A stretch of 26,494 nt of DNA, taken from NCBI GenBank assembly GCA_900543945.1, contig UQTN01000014.1:1-26494 (forward strand). Direction: 5' to 3'. Origin of the DNA: an uncultured Collinsella sp. Lineage in GTDB: Bacteria > Actinomycetota > Coriobacteriia > Coriobacteriales > Coriobacteriaceae. Both the position numbers and the translations under genes were made by a program. This document shows positions 1 to 7,317 of this stretch, one piece after another (positions within the stretch are counted from its first letter, which is position 1; each line of letters starts with the position of its first letter). Below the pieces are notes generated by a model that saw only the letters and a list, made by a program, of their open reading frames with translations, was not told the DNA's origin and made no database searches.

Positions 1-653
1 ATGAGCTTGGCACCGTAGGCGGGAACCTTGACGTCGATGGGCATGCCGTACAGGTCACCCGGACGCACAAAGGCGATAACCGTCATGATGCGCGCCATGG
101 CCTCGGGCGATTCGGAAAGGTCACGCTCAAACCAGCGCTGAATCATGCCGACCTCGGCACTCACGACGTAGGTGACGTAGTAGTCAAAGAACGTGCCCAG
201 CGCCAGGCCCAAAATGCCCGTCTGCGCACGCGGCACCACAGCCTCACGCGCAGTGTCGATAATCCTTTTAATGAAGGCCTGGTCGCCGCCCGGCCCCAGC
301 AGCGCACCGATTAAGTCGCGGTTGGCCGCAAGATAACGCAGCAGCTCAACCGAACCGGGCGCCGGCTCGAGCTTATCGATATTGCGATAGAGATCAGGCA
401 GCTGAGCTGCGGTAATGAGCTCAATGCGCTCACGGATCTCGGCCAGCAAGCCGTCCTCGATTTGATTGATAAAGTCGGGGATATCGCGGTAGTGCGAATA
501 GAACGTGCGACGCGTAAGGCCAGCGCGCTCGGTGAGCGACGCGACATTAATGCGCGAAAGGTCGCCGCTTTCGGCAAGCTCGTTGGCAAGTGCCTGGCGA
601 AGGGCACGCTGCGAGCGAAGGGACCGGCGATCGCATTTCTCGAGCTGGGACAA
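1..653 (-). CDS. TetR/AcrR-family transcriptional regulator (3' end outside window)
   Basis: The reading frame runs from a TTG at 653 off the left edge of the window, so about 217 N-terminal residues are visible and the C-terminus is missing. Residues about 36-57 form a TetR-type helix-turn-helix ending in the typical RRTFYSHYRD recognition segment; the rest is the helical ligand-binding domain. TTG is chosen because an in-frame TAA lies 15 bases upstream and an AAGGAGG ribosome site sits 4-5 bases before it; no ATG lies between. TetR proteins are usually dimeric ligand-released repressors, often of efflux or metabolic genes; the ligand and targets cannot be read here. Palindromes just upstream suggest autoregulation. 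It follows the HAD gene on the same strand after about 120 bases. The family call is secure, the function open. Confidence 0.85.
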   Translation of the reverse strand, partial: MSQLEKCDRRSLRSQRALRQALANELAESGDLSRINVASLTERAGLTRRTFYSHYRDIPDFINQIEDGLLAEIRERIELITAAQLPDLYRNIDKLEPAPGSVELLRYLAANRDLIGALLGPGGDQAFIKRIIDTAREAVVPRAQTGILGLALGTFFDYYVTYVVSAEVGMIQRWFERDLSESPEAMARIMTVIAFVRPGDLYGMPIDVKVPAYGAKL

Positions 654-675
654 GCGTCCTCCTTGTTACTCAGCC

Positions 676-719
676 TGTGCGCTATTGCACAGTGCGAGTA
701 TTATTGCACACCGTGTGCA
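676..719. promoter_or_regulatory. Candidate TetR operator cluster upstream of the regulator gene
   Basis: Bases 705-719 form a perfect 15-bp odd-centred palindrome (TGCACAC-C-GTGTGCA), and 676-691 is a second one (TGTGC, six bases, GCACA). A TAATAC at 698-703 on the minus strand, between the two, could be the -10 box of the TetR gene. Palindromes flanking a promoter are the usual layout of TetR-family autoregulation. The palindromes are seen directly; binding is inferred. Confidence 0.5.
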
Positions 720-774
720 TCAACACGTAAAGGCAATATTTAGATTGTGGCAAAAGCGCAGTCCCTTGGTCACA

Positions 775-1632
775 TTATTCGATGACGGTGCGGGAGTTTT
801 GCTTGCGCATGGTGGCGAGCATGTGCTTGGGAACGGCGTGGGTCATGCAGCTGCCGATAGTCGCGCCTGCGGCGGCCTTGGCTGCATCGCTGCCGTTTTT
901 GGTCGCATAACTGTGGCGGAAGCGTTTGAGCATGGCAATGTCGTTGCCGCCGTCGCCGTAGACCGCCACCTCGTCCTCGGCAATGCCGTAGTAACCCGCC
1001 AGCCAGGCAACACTCTCGCCCTTGTTGCACGCCACGTCCGTGATCTCGAACATCACCGGATCGAACGGCGCGTTGACCACGCGGTCCGATCGTTCGGCCA
1101 AATATGCCTTAAGGTCGCGCTCCAGCTCGGGCGAGGTCACGCGACAATTGATCTTGCATACATCGTGACGCAAGATATCGCCGATCGACTGGTCGAAATA
1201 CTGTTCCTCGTGATAGCCGCCACGCGCACGCATGCCGCGCATCACAATACGCTTGATGGGGCTGTCCTTTTTAAAGCCCGCCTGATGCATCTCGAACGAA
1301 CCGCTCGAGAACATGCCATCGGGCGTGGAGCAATCAAAGCAGATATCCGGGAACGCCTTGAGCAGCTCCTCGGTAACCTGCGGGTCGATGGTCCAGGTTT
1401 TGAGCACCTCGCCATGACTGTCGCGCACGATGGAGCCGTTAGAGCAGCAGGCATCGATCGCCAGCCCCGTAAAGCCATGCTCGCCGATTGGCAACGTCGA
1501 GCGCCCGGTCGCGGGAACCACATGCAAGTCAGCCTCGGTCAGCTCGCGGATGGCACGGCGGATGGTCCCATCCGCCTCGTGCAGGGCGTTCAGCAGCGTT
1601 CCGTCTAAGTCACTCGCAAACATCTTGATCAT
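775..1632 (-). CDS. Cof-type HAD-IIB family hydrolase (sugar/nucleotide phosphatase)
   Basis: This 285-residue protein has all four haloacid-dehalogenase motifs: DLDGT at residues 8-12 (nucleophile Asp8, acid/base Asp10), ATGRST at 41-46, Lys204 in ACNKGES, and GDGGND at 226-231. The cap between motifs II and III (about 80-190) and total length fit the Cof/IIB subfamily, whose members dephosphorylate sugar phosphates, flavin or pyridoxal phosphates with broad specificity in the cytosol. The true substrate cannot be told. The ATG at 1632 is preceded by an AAGGAGAGG-type ribosome site. That site is part of a perfect 13-base inverted repeat with sequence downstream of glnK, so translation may depend on RNA folding. 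It lies between glnK and the TetR gene, same strand. Confidence 0.9.
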   Translation of the reverse strand: MIKMFASDLDGTLLNALHEADGTIRRAIRELTEADLHVVPATGRSTLPIGEHGFTGLAIDACCSNGSIVRDSHGEVLKTWTIDPQVTEELLKAFPDICFDCSTPDGMFSSGSFEMHQAGFKKDSPIKRIVMRGMRARGGYHEEQYFDQSIGDILRHDVCKINCRVTSPELERDLKAYLAERSDRVVNAPFDPVMFEITDVACNKGESVAWLAGYYGIAEDEVAVYGDGGNDIAMLKRFRHSYATKNGSDAAKAAAGATIGSCMTHAVPKHMLATMRKQNSRTVIE

Positions 1633-1703
1633 GGGCGTGCCTCTCCTTCGTCTGCACGATATTGTAGACGAGAACGGGCGCGCCCCAAGAGAGGCACGCC
1701 CGT
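1633..1703 (-). promoter_or_regulatory. glnK 3' hairpin / possible RNA switch over the HAD ribosome site
   Basis: On the minus-strand transcript, the segment at 1701-1689 (GGGCGTGCCTCTC) is perfectly complementary over 13 bases to 1645-1633, which contains part of the HAD Shine-Dalgarno sequence and abuts its ATG. The same upstream segment can instead pair locally: 1697-1703 with 1674-1680 (7 bp, GC-rich), making a terminator-like hairpin followed by a short pyrimidine run. The two folds exclude each other. The pairings are read from the sequence; a regulatory switch is inferred. Confidence 0.45.
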
Positions 1704-1719
1704 CGGGCGAAAGATTGTC

Positions 1720-2058
1720 CTACACCGCGGCAGGGCCATGTTCGCCGGTACGGATGCGGATAACTTCCTCGACCGGCTCGACCCAAATCTTGCCGTCTCC
1801 GACGGCACCGGTGCGAGCAGCGTTGCAGATGATCTCGACAATGCCGTCGACATGTTCATCGGCGCAGATGAGGATGAACTGCACCTTAGGGATCGTGTTG
1901 ACAAGCAACTCGTTGCCGCGCACGTATTCCTTCCAGCCATGTTGCGCGCCGCAGCCCTGCACCTGGTTGATAGTCATACCGCGAACATCAGCAGCAAACA
2001 GCGCATCTTTAAGAACCTCAAGCTTCTCGGCACGAACAATCGCCGTAATCTTCTTCAT
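1720..2058 (-). CDS. glnK: PII-family nitrogen regulatory protein (GlnK-like)
   Basis: The protein is 112 residues, the same length as E. coli GlnK, and ends with the PII C-terminal signature (TGAVGDGKIWV then IRIRTGE). PII trimers bind ATP/ADP and 2-oxoglutarate and, next to amt, usually plug the ammonium channel when nitrogen is plentiful. Gln39 and the PK at the T-loop base are kept. The T-loop is unusual: where GlnK/GlnB have YRGAEY, this protein has VRGNEL, so the uridylylated Tyr51 is Leu, and the Arg38 position is Ala. Control by uridylylation is therefore unlikely; direct ligand sensing is expected. ATG 2058 has an AGAGG site 8 bases upstream. It follows amt on the same strand with a 110-nt palindrome between them. 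Confidence 0.92.
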   Translation of the reverse strand: MKKITAIVRAEKLEVLKDALFAADVRGMTINQVQGCGAQHGWKEYVRGNELLVNTIPKVQFILICADEHVDGIVEIICNAARTGAVGDGKIWVEPVEEVIRIRTGEHGPAAV

Positions 2059-2103
2059 AGTGAATTCCTCTCTTCAATAAAGAAATGAACCGCCCATTCA
2101 TGT

Positions 2104-2213
2104 GGCACGGGTTTTCCAGGTGCCCGAGATTGCCCCGAAAGAGGAGCGCCGCGTACTTCGGTACGCAAGCGACGGTTTGAGGGGCAAGGTCGGGTGCCCG
2201 GGAAAGCCGTGCC
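2104..2213. repeat. 110-nt near-palindrome between amt and glnK with UUCG-capped core
   Basis: The arms 2104-2136 and 2181-2213 are 33 bases each and pair at roughly three quarters of positions. The centre is a perfect hairpin, GCGTAC-TTCG-GTACGC (2151-2166), and both levels share one axis at 2158.5. It begins 2 bases after the amt stop codon and ends about 45 bases before the glnK start. It could attenuate or process the amt-glnK transcript, adjusting the ratio of channel to PII, or be a dispersed repeat. No U-run follows, so it is not a plain intrinsic terminator. Confidence 0.7.
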
Positions 2214-2214
2214 G

Positions 2215-3492
2215 CTAATCGAGTCCCGAGAAAGAAGGATATGCGCTCTCGCCGTGCTGACTCGCATCCAAGCCCAGCGCCTCGTCGGCCTCGTCCACGC
2301 GCAGGCTGCCGTGGAACAGCGCCTTGACCACCGCGGCGATCACCAAGTCGAGCACCAACACAATGGCGACCGTCACCACAATGCCCAAAATCTGCGAGAT
2401 GAGCAGCGACACGTCGCCCGTGTAGAACAGGCCGCCCTTATCGGTCCACGAAAGCTCCGGCACGCAGAACAGACCCGTGAGCACGCCGCCCAAGATGCCG
2501 CCGATACCGTGGCAACCGAACGCGTCGAGCGCATCGTCGTAGCCAAACTTGGTCTTAAGATGGCTGATAGCCAGGTAGCAGACAGGCGATACGATCAAGC
2601 CCATGACCAGCGCCGCCCACGGCTCGACAAAGCCTGCGCCGGGCGTAACCACCACCAGGCCCGCAACCAGACCGGTGCTGGCACCCACCAGCGTGGGGCG
2701 ACCGGTGTGCACGCGCTCGACGGCAAGCCACGAGACCATGCCCGCCGCGCTGGCCGTCACGGTGTTGAGGATGGCGAGCGCCGCCACGGCGTCGGCCTTA
2801 AACTCGCTGCCGCCGTTAAAGCCAAACCAGCCAAACCAAAGCAGGCCGGCGCCCAGCGCCACAAACGGCACGTTATGCGGACGATAGCTCACCATGCCAA
2901 AGCCGCGACGACGGCCGAGCATTAAGCAGAGGATCAGGCCGGTAAGACCAGACGAAATGTGCACCACGTCGCCGCCAGCAAAGTCGAGTGCGCCGATGAT
3001 GTCGCCGATAAAGGAGCCATCGCCGCCCCAAACCATGTGGGCGAGCGGCGCATAGACCACGAGTAGCCAAATGCCCAGGAAGGCCGTCATGGCACCGAAC
3101 TTAACGCGACCGGCCAGGCTGCCCGTGACGATAGCGGCCGTGATCATGGCAAACGCCATCTGGAAGGCGATGTTGATGATCTGAGGGTAGACGGCACCGT
3201 CCGCGGCATTGCCCTCGGCCGCCTGCAGCACCTGGTGGAGCACCGGCAGGCACAGCAGCTGGTCAAGGCCTCCAATAAACGGACTGGAGCCGTCGCCGCC
3301 GTAGGCCAGCGACCAGCCAGCAACAATCCACAGCACACCAACCAGGCCAATGGCGCCAAAGCACATAAGCATGGTGTTGATGACATTTTTGCGCCTGGAC
3401 AGGCCGCCATAGAAAAACGCCAGGCCCGGTGTCATTAAAAACACGAGCATGGTGCAGATGAGCATAAACGTTGTCGATCCCGTATCGTACAT
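2215..3492 (-). CDS. amt: Ammonium transporter, Amt/Rh family
   Basis: The protein has 425 residues and about 11 hydrophobic segments, normal for Amt channels in the cytoplasmic membrane. Hallmarks are FFYGGLSRRKN near residue 27, the DFAGGDVVHISSG signature at 170-182, and the twin pore histidines His178 and His328, exactly 150 apart as in E. coli AmtB (168/318). The start is set at the ATG at 3492 because it has an AAGGGGGAG ribosome site and because MYDTGSTTFML is a normal Amt N-terminus; a longer in-frame start at 3549 would add 19 residues without homology-like character. It imports ammonium and is paired with glnK downstream, the near-universal amt-glnK order. Repeats upstream at 3595-3654 are candidate nitrogen-control sites. 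Confidence 0.95.
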   Translation of the reverse strand: MYDTGSTTFMLICTMLVFLMTPGLAFFYGGLSRRKNVINTMLMCFGAIGLVGVLWIVAGWSLAYGGDGSSPFIGGLDQLLCLPVLHQVLQAAEGNAADGAVYPQIINIAFQMAFAMITAAIVTGSLAGRVKFGAMTAFLGIWLLVVYAPLAHMVWGGDGSFIGDIIGALDFAGGDVVHISSGLTGLILCLMLGRRRGFGMVSYRPHNVPFVALGAGLLWFGWFGFNGGSEFKADAVAALAILNTVTASAAGMVSWLAVERVHTGRPTLVGASTGLVAGLVVVTPGAGFVEPWAALVMGLIVSPVCYLAISHLKTKFGYDDALDAFGCHGIGGILGGVLTGLFCVPELSWTDKGGLFYTGDVSLLISQILGIVVTVAIVLVLDLVIAAVVKALFHGSLRVDEADEALGLDASQHGESAYPSFSGLD

Positions 3493-3594
3493 TCGCTCCC
3501 CCTTGGTCGCATGGACGTTGTCGGCGCCCATAATGCGGCCGAGGGGCAACTGGTGTAGACCAGATACGGCGTTGTTAAACGCTGCGTTGTCGAA

Positions 3595-3654
3595 TGGAAA
3601 CGGTGCCGCAATCTTGGAAACGGCGCGGCAACGGGCGCGAAACGAACGGGAAAC
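3595..3654. promoter_or_regulatory. 11-bp-periodic GAAAC-type repeats upstream of amt (GlnR-like box candidate)
   Basis: Four five-base sites lie at exactly 11-bp steps: GAAAC at 3617, GCAAC at 3628, GAAAC at 3639 and GAAAC at 3650, each followed by CG-type sequence. A further GAAAC at 3597 belongs to a 17-bp near-direct repeat (3595-3611 and 3615-3631). The known actinomycete GlnR operator is a series of half-sites gTnAc and GaAAc separated by six bases, i.e. 11-bp period, and amt-glnK is a classic GlnR target. The array lies 125-162 bases upstream of the amt start, suitable for activation. A small palindrome CTGGT-gtag-ACCAG (3550-3563) lies in the presumed leader. Factor identity is inferred. 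Confidence 0.5.
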
Positions 3655-3690
3655 GGGCGAACGAGAAGGGCGCGCTTGGCCCCGTCCCGG

Positions 3691-4710
3691 CTAGCGCCGG
3701 AACAGCTCGCGGGCTCGGTCGCGGAGGTCGGTAGCTCGGATGACGCCCTCGTAGCGATTGATGTGCAGACGCGGGAAGGCGTTAAAGAAGCGTAGGTCGC
3801 GGCGGCTGAGCGACACGCTCGGCACCGGACGGCTCATGCGCTTGCCGGCAAGGCGACGACTGAGCGACGGACGCGGCATGCTCGGCGCGGCATCGGCCAC
3901 GCGGCGGGCAGCGAGCGCCAGGCCGCGAGCACCATCCGAGATAAATGTCGGCATCGAAGCCTTCTCGCGCAGGGCATCGAGCGCCGCGTCGCCCAGCTCG
4001 GCCAGCCACGCGTTAACGGCGCGACCGCGGATATGCGTCTGCGCCACCGAATCGATCGCCGAATCGGGAATACGTTCGAGCATAGAGTCGGAGGCATCGG
4101 CAAGCGACTCATTGATGCGGTCGGCAAGGTCGGCACGCACACGCTCCAGCTCATCGGACAGGCGGCGCCAGCTGGCCAACGAGCACACCGCATCGACCAT
4201 CATCGCGACCGCGACGATAAAGGCGGACAGCCGCACAATCAGCACCGGCAGATGGCCAAGCAGCCCCAGCAATGCCGGCTCCACTAAACGGCAAATGCAC
4301 AGCGCACCCAGGCCAAACGCGCAGGCCCAGTACAGACAGATGCGTCCATGCAAATTAAACGGCAGGTGCGAGTAATCCCAAAAGCGCGCGCCTGTTGTTT
4401 TTTCCAACAATACGCCTACGCTGTACTCAATCAAGCTGCATACGAGCGCCGCGGCAACAAACTGGCTCGAGGCATCCGGAATCCCGCGCAGCAAAAGCCA
4501 ACAGGCTATGCCACCCACACCATAGATAGGGCAACACGGCCCCAGCAAAAAGCCACTGTTGGCAAATCGTCCGTGATTGAGCATGGCGCAAACCGTCGAC
4601 TCCCACGCCCAGCCGCAAAACCCGTAAAAGGCAAACGAGAGCACCAGTGCCGAGAGTGGACAGGCGGCAAGCGTCGCGCCGCCAAAAGCCATATCAATCG
4701 CGGTTCCCAC
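3691..4710 (-). CDS. Putative membrane protein, CmpB-like 'ABC-transporter type IV' family
   Basis: This 339-residue protein has about five hydrophobic segments in its first 185 residues, with the family-type stretches FYGFCGWAWEST, then FLLGPCCPIYGVGG and ARFWDYSHLPFNLHGRICL, which I recognise from the CmpB-like (PF06541) family. Members are named after ABC transporters but have no proven transport role. The C-terminal 150 residues are cytoplasmic, Arg/Ala-rich and helical (about 185-250) and then basic and Ser/Arg-rich. The GTG at 4710 is chosen because an AGGAGAGGG site lies just upstream; the next ATG (4692) is too far from it. It starts four bases after the HD-domain gene stop codon, so the two are probably co-translated. 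Confidence 0.75.
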   Translation of the reverse strand: MGTAIDMAFGGATLAACPLSALVLSFAFYGFCGWAWESTVCAMLNHGRFANSGFLLGPCCPIYGVGGIACWLLLRGIPDASSQFVAAALVCSLIEYSVGVLLEKTTGARFWDYSHLPFNLHGRICLYWACAFGLGALCICRLVEPALLGLLGHLPVLIVRLSAFIVAVAMMVDAVCSLASWRRLSDELERVRADLADRINESLADASDSMLERIPDSAIDSVAQTHIRGRAVNAWLAELGDAALDALREKASMPTFISDGARGLALAARRVADAAPSMPRPSLSRRLAGKRMSRPVPSVSLSRRDLRFFNAFPRLHINRYEGVIRATDLRDRARELFRR

Positions 4711-4713
4711 CGT

Positions 4714-5250
4714 CTACCCTCTCCTCTTTTCGCTCGATTCGCTGCTCACGTCATCGTCCGCCTCGTCCTTGCGCCGCAGACGGCCGGCGACCGTCTCACG
4801 CAGAGCGCACCATTTATCTGCCAGGCATACAATCCAAGCCTCACGACACGTCGGCGGCACCGGCACCAGCGGAAACATATGGCGCGCGATGATATTCCGC
4901 TCGCGCGACGTCAGCTCAAAATCTTCCTCCGCACGCGCCAGGGCAAAAAACGGGTGACGAAAGCCATGCAGTCGATGGCTTGGGTCGGGATCGTGCCAGT
5001 CATAGAGAAAGTAATCGTGCAGCAGGGCCCCGCGCAGCAGCGAGGCGCGGTCGACCGAAATGCCAGCACGGCCCAAGCGCTCGGCAAATGACAGACTTGC
5101 CCGCGCCACCGAGGTCACATGCGCATACACCGTCACATCGCCATGCTGGATAAACTCGCGCGTCAGGTCCAGACGGCCCGCCTGTGCCAGTTGACGGGCA
5201 GCATGGTCTACTTCGCACGCGATTTTCTCGGCACGAGCGACATCGGACAT
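4714..5250 (-). CDS. HD-domain protein (predicted metal-dependent phosphohydrolase)
   Basis: The protein has 178 residues from the ATG at 5250, which has an AAGGAG site seven bases upstream. The centre contains the HD motif in LLRGALLHDYFLYDW, followed by HGFRHP and, further on, HMFPLVPVPP and a late Asp in CLADKWCALRE, the usual set of metal ligands of HD-superfamily hydrolases. Such small single-domain HD proteins hydrolyse nucleotides or other phosphate esters; the substrate is unknown. The C-terminus is charged and Ser-rich. It is the first gene of a tight two-gene unit with the CmpB-like membrane protein. The 228 bases up to the divergent DXS-like gene hold both promoters, but I could not assign boxes with confidence. 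Confidence 0.8.
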   Translation of the reverse strand: MSDVARAEKIACEVDHAARQLAQAGRLDLTREFIQHGDVTVYAHVTSVARASLSFAERLGRAGISVDRASLLRGALLHDYFLYDWHDPDPSHRLHGFRHPFFALARAEEDFELTSRERNIIARHMFPLVPVPPTCREAWIVCLADKWCALRETVAGRLRRKDEADDDVSSESSEKRRG

Positions 5251-5478
5251 GCTGTCTCCTTCCAGCGACTCACGGCGACAAGCCACAGCCTGCACGCAAT
5301 GAATAAAATCATCATGGAACTAATCAGTATGGCATCGGACAAAACGTTTTGCCCCACCAGTTGGCGAATTACCGCGCCGCCGTCACATATCAAACGCCAA
5401 AATGTGCGAGACTGTTTTGTGCAATTGTGCCGGCCGAGGGAGCGCCGGCGCTCGATTCGCATGGAGTAACCCACAACG

Positions 5479-7260
5479 ATGCTGCTTACGCAAACGACAA
5501 CGCCCGAGGACGTCAAGGCTCTCGACCGCGCCGAGCTTCCACTGCTCTGCGGCGAGATCCGCCACGCCATCCTCGAAAGCTCCGCCGCCGTCGGCGGACA
5601 CGTTGCCCCCAACTTGGGCGTCGTTGAGCTTACGGTTGCGCTTCATCGCGTGTTTAACTCCCCCATCGACAAGATTGTCTTTGACGTTTCGCACCAGACC
5701 TACGCCCACAAGGCGCTGACTGGGCGCGCGTACACCTATATCGATCCGGCACGCTACGGCGAGGCCTCTGGCTTTGCCAATCCCGACGAGTCCGAACACG
5801 ACCTGTTCGCCATGGGCCACACCTCCACATCGGTGAGCCTGGGCTGCGGCTTGGCACACGCCCGCGATCTGGCGGGCGACAGCTACAACGTCATTACCAT
5901 CATTGGCGACGGTTCGCTTTCGGGCGGTCTGGCGTTTGAGGGCTTTAACAATGCCGCCGAGCTCGACAGCAACCTGATCATCATCGTCAATGACAACGAC
6001 CAGTCCATCGCCGAAAACCACGGTGGCCTGTATCGCAATCTGGCCGAGCTGCGCGCCAGCAACGGCACCTGCGAGCGCAACGTTTTCCGCGCGATGGGGC
6101 TCGACTACCGCTATCTGGACGCCGGTAACGATGTGTTGGCCCTGGTCGACGCGTTGCAGGAGCTGCGCGATATCGATCATCCCATCGTGCTGCACGTCTC
6201 CACCGCAAAGGGCAAGGGCTTTGAGCCAGCCCAGAGCGACCCCGAGCGCTGGCATCATGTGGGTCCGTTTGACATGGCGACTGGGCGCAAGCTCTGCCCG
6301 GGCCATCCGAGCGAGCCTGCGCCGCGCACCTATGCCGACATTACGGGCGAGGCGCTCAGCGCCGCCATCGAGCGCGATCCGCAGGTCGTGGGCATCACGG
6401 CCGCCACGCCCTACATCATGGGCTTTACACCCGAGCTTCGCGCCGCGGCAGGCAAGCAGTTTGTCGACGTGGGCATTGCCGAGGAGCACGCCGTGACCTT
6501 TGCCACCGCACTCGCCCGCTCGGGTGCCAAGCCGGTCTTTGGCGTGTACGGTACGTTCTTGCAGCGTGCCTACGACGAACTGTGGCACGACCTGTGCCTC
6601 AACGACGCCCCCGCGACCATCCTGGTATTTGGCGCGTCGATCTTTGGCACCACATCCGAGACGCATCTTTCGTTCTTTGATATTTCCATGCTGGGCGCTC
6701 TCCCCAATATGCGTTGCCTGGCGCCTTCCTGTATGGAGGAATACCTGTCCATGCTGAGCTGGTCGCTCGATCACCGCGAGCATCCCGTGGCGATTCGCGT
6801 GCCGGGCATTGGCCTGGTAAGCCGCCCCGATCTGGCGCCTGCCGAGGGCGACGATTACGGCGTCGCGCGCTACAACGTCGTGCGCCAGGGCCGCGACGTT
6901 GCCGTGCTCGCGCTTGGCGATTTCTTTGAGCTGGGCGAGCGCGTGGCAAACCGCTTGGCTGCCGAGTACGGCATCGAGGCCACGCTCGTCAACCCGCGCT
7001 TTGCGACCGAGCTCGACCGCGAGTTCCTCGACAGCCTTGCCGCCGAGCATCGCGTTGTCGTCACCCTCGAGGACGGCATCTTGGACGGCGGCTGGGGCGA
7101 GCGCGTGGCGTGCTACCTGGCCTGCACGCCGCTGCGCACGCGCACTTTTGGTATCGCCAAGGGATTCCCCGACCGCTACGACCCCAACGAGCTGCTCGCT
7201 CAGAACGGCATGACGGTCGAGAACATGGCCGCCGAAGCCGTAAGGCTACTGAACGAGTAA
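5479..7260 (+). CDS. DXS-like thiamine-diphosphate enzyme (1-deoxyxylulose-5-phosphate synthase family, substrate site altered)
   Basis: The 593-residue protein aligns along its length with DXS (E. coli 620). Thiamine-diphosphate features are present: His41 in GGH, GDGSLSGG at 143-150, NDNDQSIAEN at 171-180, and catalytic Glu335 in DVGIAEEHAVTFA; Tyr357 and His396 match E. coli Tyr392 and His431. The acceptor phosphate grip is lost: the DRAG arginine (E. coli Arg420) is Gly385, the YPRG arginine (Arg478) is Gly443, and Asp427 is Thr392. DXS makes deoxyxylulose phosphate from pyruvate and glyceraldehyde phosphate; this paralogue probably uses a different, perhaps unphosphorylated, acceptor. 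The ATG at 5479 has a GGAG 12 bases upstream, a weak fit. No isoprenoid gene lies nearby; a terminator follows directly. The alternative is a divergent true DXS. Confidence 0.85.
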   Translation: MLLTQTTTPEDVKALDRAELPLLCGEIRHAILESSAAVGGHVAPNLGVVELTVALHRVFNSPIDKIVFDVSHQTYAHKALTGRAYTYIDPARYGEASGFANPDESEHDLFAMGHTSTSVSLGCGLAHARDLAGDSYNVITIIGDGSLSGGLAFEGFNNAAELDSNLIIIVNDNDQSIAENHGGLYRNLAELRASNGTCERNVFRAMGLDYRYLDAGNDVLALVDALQELRDIDHPIVLHVSTAKGKGFEPAQSDPERWHHVGPFDMATGRKLCPGHPSEPAPRTYADITGEALSAAIERDPQVVGITAATPYIMGFTPELRAAAGKQFVDVGIAEEHAVTFATALARSGAKPVFGVYGTFLQRAYDELWHDLCLNDAPATILVFGASIFGTTSETHLSFFDISMLGALPNMRCLAPSCMEEYLSMLSWSLDHREHPVAIRVPGIGLVSRPDLAPAEGDDYGVARYNVVRQGRDVAVLALGDFFELGERVANRLAAEYGIEATLVNPRFATELDREFLDSLAAEHRVVVTLEDGILDGGWGERVACYLACTPLRTRTFGIAKGFPDRYDPNELLAQNGMTVENMAAEAVRLLNE

Positions 7261-7262
7261 GA

Positions 7263-7297
7263 AAACCTCCGCAAGGAAAGCACCCCTGCGGAGGTTT
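7263..7297. terminator. Intrinsic terminator after the DXS-like gene
   Basis: A perfect 11-bp stem (AAACCTCCGCA at 7263-7273 with its complement at 7287-7297) encloses a 13-base loop and runs into a T/A-rich tail. It begins three bases after the stop codon. Confidence 0.85.
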
Positions 7298-7317
7298 ATA
7301 TTTTCGCGACGCGATTA

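Noticed and set aside
505..1608. 367-residue plus-strand open frame opposite the HAD gene
   Set aside because: Shadow of the HAD phosphatase and the TetR gene end, with no motif.
5383..7050. 555-residue open frame on the minus strand opposite the DXS-like gene
   Set aside because: It is a GC-rich antisense shadow: composition is His/Gly/Ala/Arg-rich without motifs, and the plus strand encodes an unmistakable thiamine-diphosphate enzyme.
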